A stretch of DNA of 6,779 bases from JAGLTN01 sp023135255 (GTDB taxonomy: Bacteria; Planctomycetota; Phycisphaerae; Sedimentisphaerales; Anaerobacaceae): NCBI GenBank assembly GCA_030639495.1, contig DAOWCP010000107.1, forward strand, positions 1 to 6,779, written 5' to 3'. This document shows positions 6,569 through 6,779 of this stretch, one piece after another. Positions within the stretch are counted from its first letter, which is position 1. Each line of letters begins with the position of its first letter. A program made the position numbers and the translations under genes. The notes beneath the pieces were generated by a model. It was not told the DNA's origin, did not search any database, and was given only the letters and a program-made list of their open reading frames with translations.

Positions 6569-6779
6569 AGAATACATCAGTTATGAACAATCCGGCGTAA
6601 GCATCGACGCAAACGATGAGATGGTTGAACAAATACACTCTCACGTCGCAAGCACTTTCAGCCCAAGGGTCATGGACTTAAAAGGCGGTTTCGCTGGCAT
6701 GTTCAGACTCGACTATGACGAAAAACTCTTCAAGAGAAACTATAAAAACCCAGTACTCGTCGCATGCACCGATGGTGTA
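6561..6779 (+). CDS. purM: Phosphoribosylformylglycinamidine cyclo-ligase (AIR synthase), N-terminal part; runs off the right edge
   Basis: 73 codons are present, open to the edge, out of about 340-350 normally. Visible family features are YEQSGVSIDANDEMVEQI (8-25), a Gly-rich GGFAGMFRL stretch (42-50) and YKNPVLVACTDGV (61-73), which matches the conserved YKNPVLVS-TDGVGTK segment near the ATP site. PurM is cytoplasmic and closes FGAM to AIR using ATP, the fifth step of purine synthesis. The ATG lies inside the last codons of purF (ATGAGTAA, 8-bp overlap) with no clear Shine-Dalgarno, so re-initiation after purF translation is likely. A purF-purM order is common in bacterial purine operons. 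Confidence 0.9.
   Translation, partial: MSKEYISYEQSGVSIDANDEMVEQIHSHVASTFSPRVMDLKGGFAGMFRLDYDEKLFKRNYKNPVLVACTDGV

Overview
This window looks like ordinary chromosomal DNA from a Gram-negative-type bacterium of moderate-to-low GC. It holds six recognisable protein genes and no RNA genes, mobile elements or CRISPR. The mix includes an exported GH78-type alpha-L-rhamnosidase, an exported SurA/PrsA-like foldase and a [4Fe-4S]-type PurF. This would fit a polysaccharide-degrading member of the Planctomycetes/Verrucomicrobia group, possibly class Phycisphaerae. That placement is an impression from protein style, not a demonstrated fact.

Layout. Positions 1-1474 (minus strand) hold the N-terminal half of a large secreted alpha-L-rhamnosidase that runs off the left edge. 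A 202-bp gap follows, containing a strong intrinsic terminator for the next gene. Positions 1677-2873 (minus) encode a periplasmic parvulin-type peptidyl-prolyl isomerase, with a good sigma70-like promoter at 2936-2964. A 318-bp divergent intergenic region separates it from the plus-strand genes. Positions 3192-4538 encode a sugar-porter-family MFS transporter. It is followed after 9 bp, in the same frame, by a YbgC/FadM-like hotdog thioesterase (4548-4967). After a 128-bp gap with a candidate promoter come purF (5123-6568) and, overlapping it by 8 bp, the start of purM (6561 to the right edge).

How the genes may work together. purF and purM form a translationally coupled purine-biosynthesis operon: PurF makes phosphoribosylamine, and PurM closes the imidazole ring to give AIR. 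The rhamnosidase removes terminal rhamnose from glycans outside the cytoplasm, and the sugar porter could bring released monosaccharides across the inner membrane. They are divergently oriented with the foldase gene between them, so this link is only an inference. The foldase probably serves general envelope protein folding. The thioesterase is most likely a housekeeping acyl-CoA hydrolase.

I found no convincing undescribed system. The observations most worth a second look are a near-identical 42-bp duplication inside the foldase gene, the in-frame 9-bp junction between transporter and thioesterase (which lacks a visible Shine-Dalgarno), a substituted His in the thioesterase motif, and dyad symmetry overlapping the candidate purF promoter.
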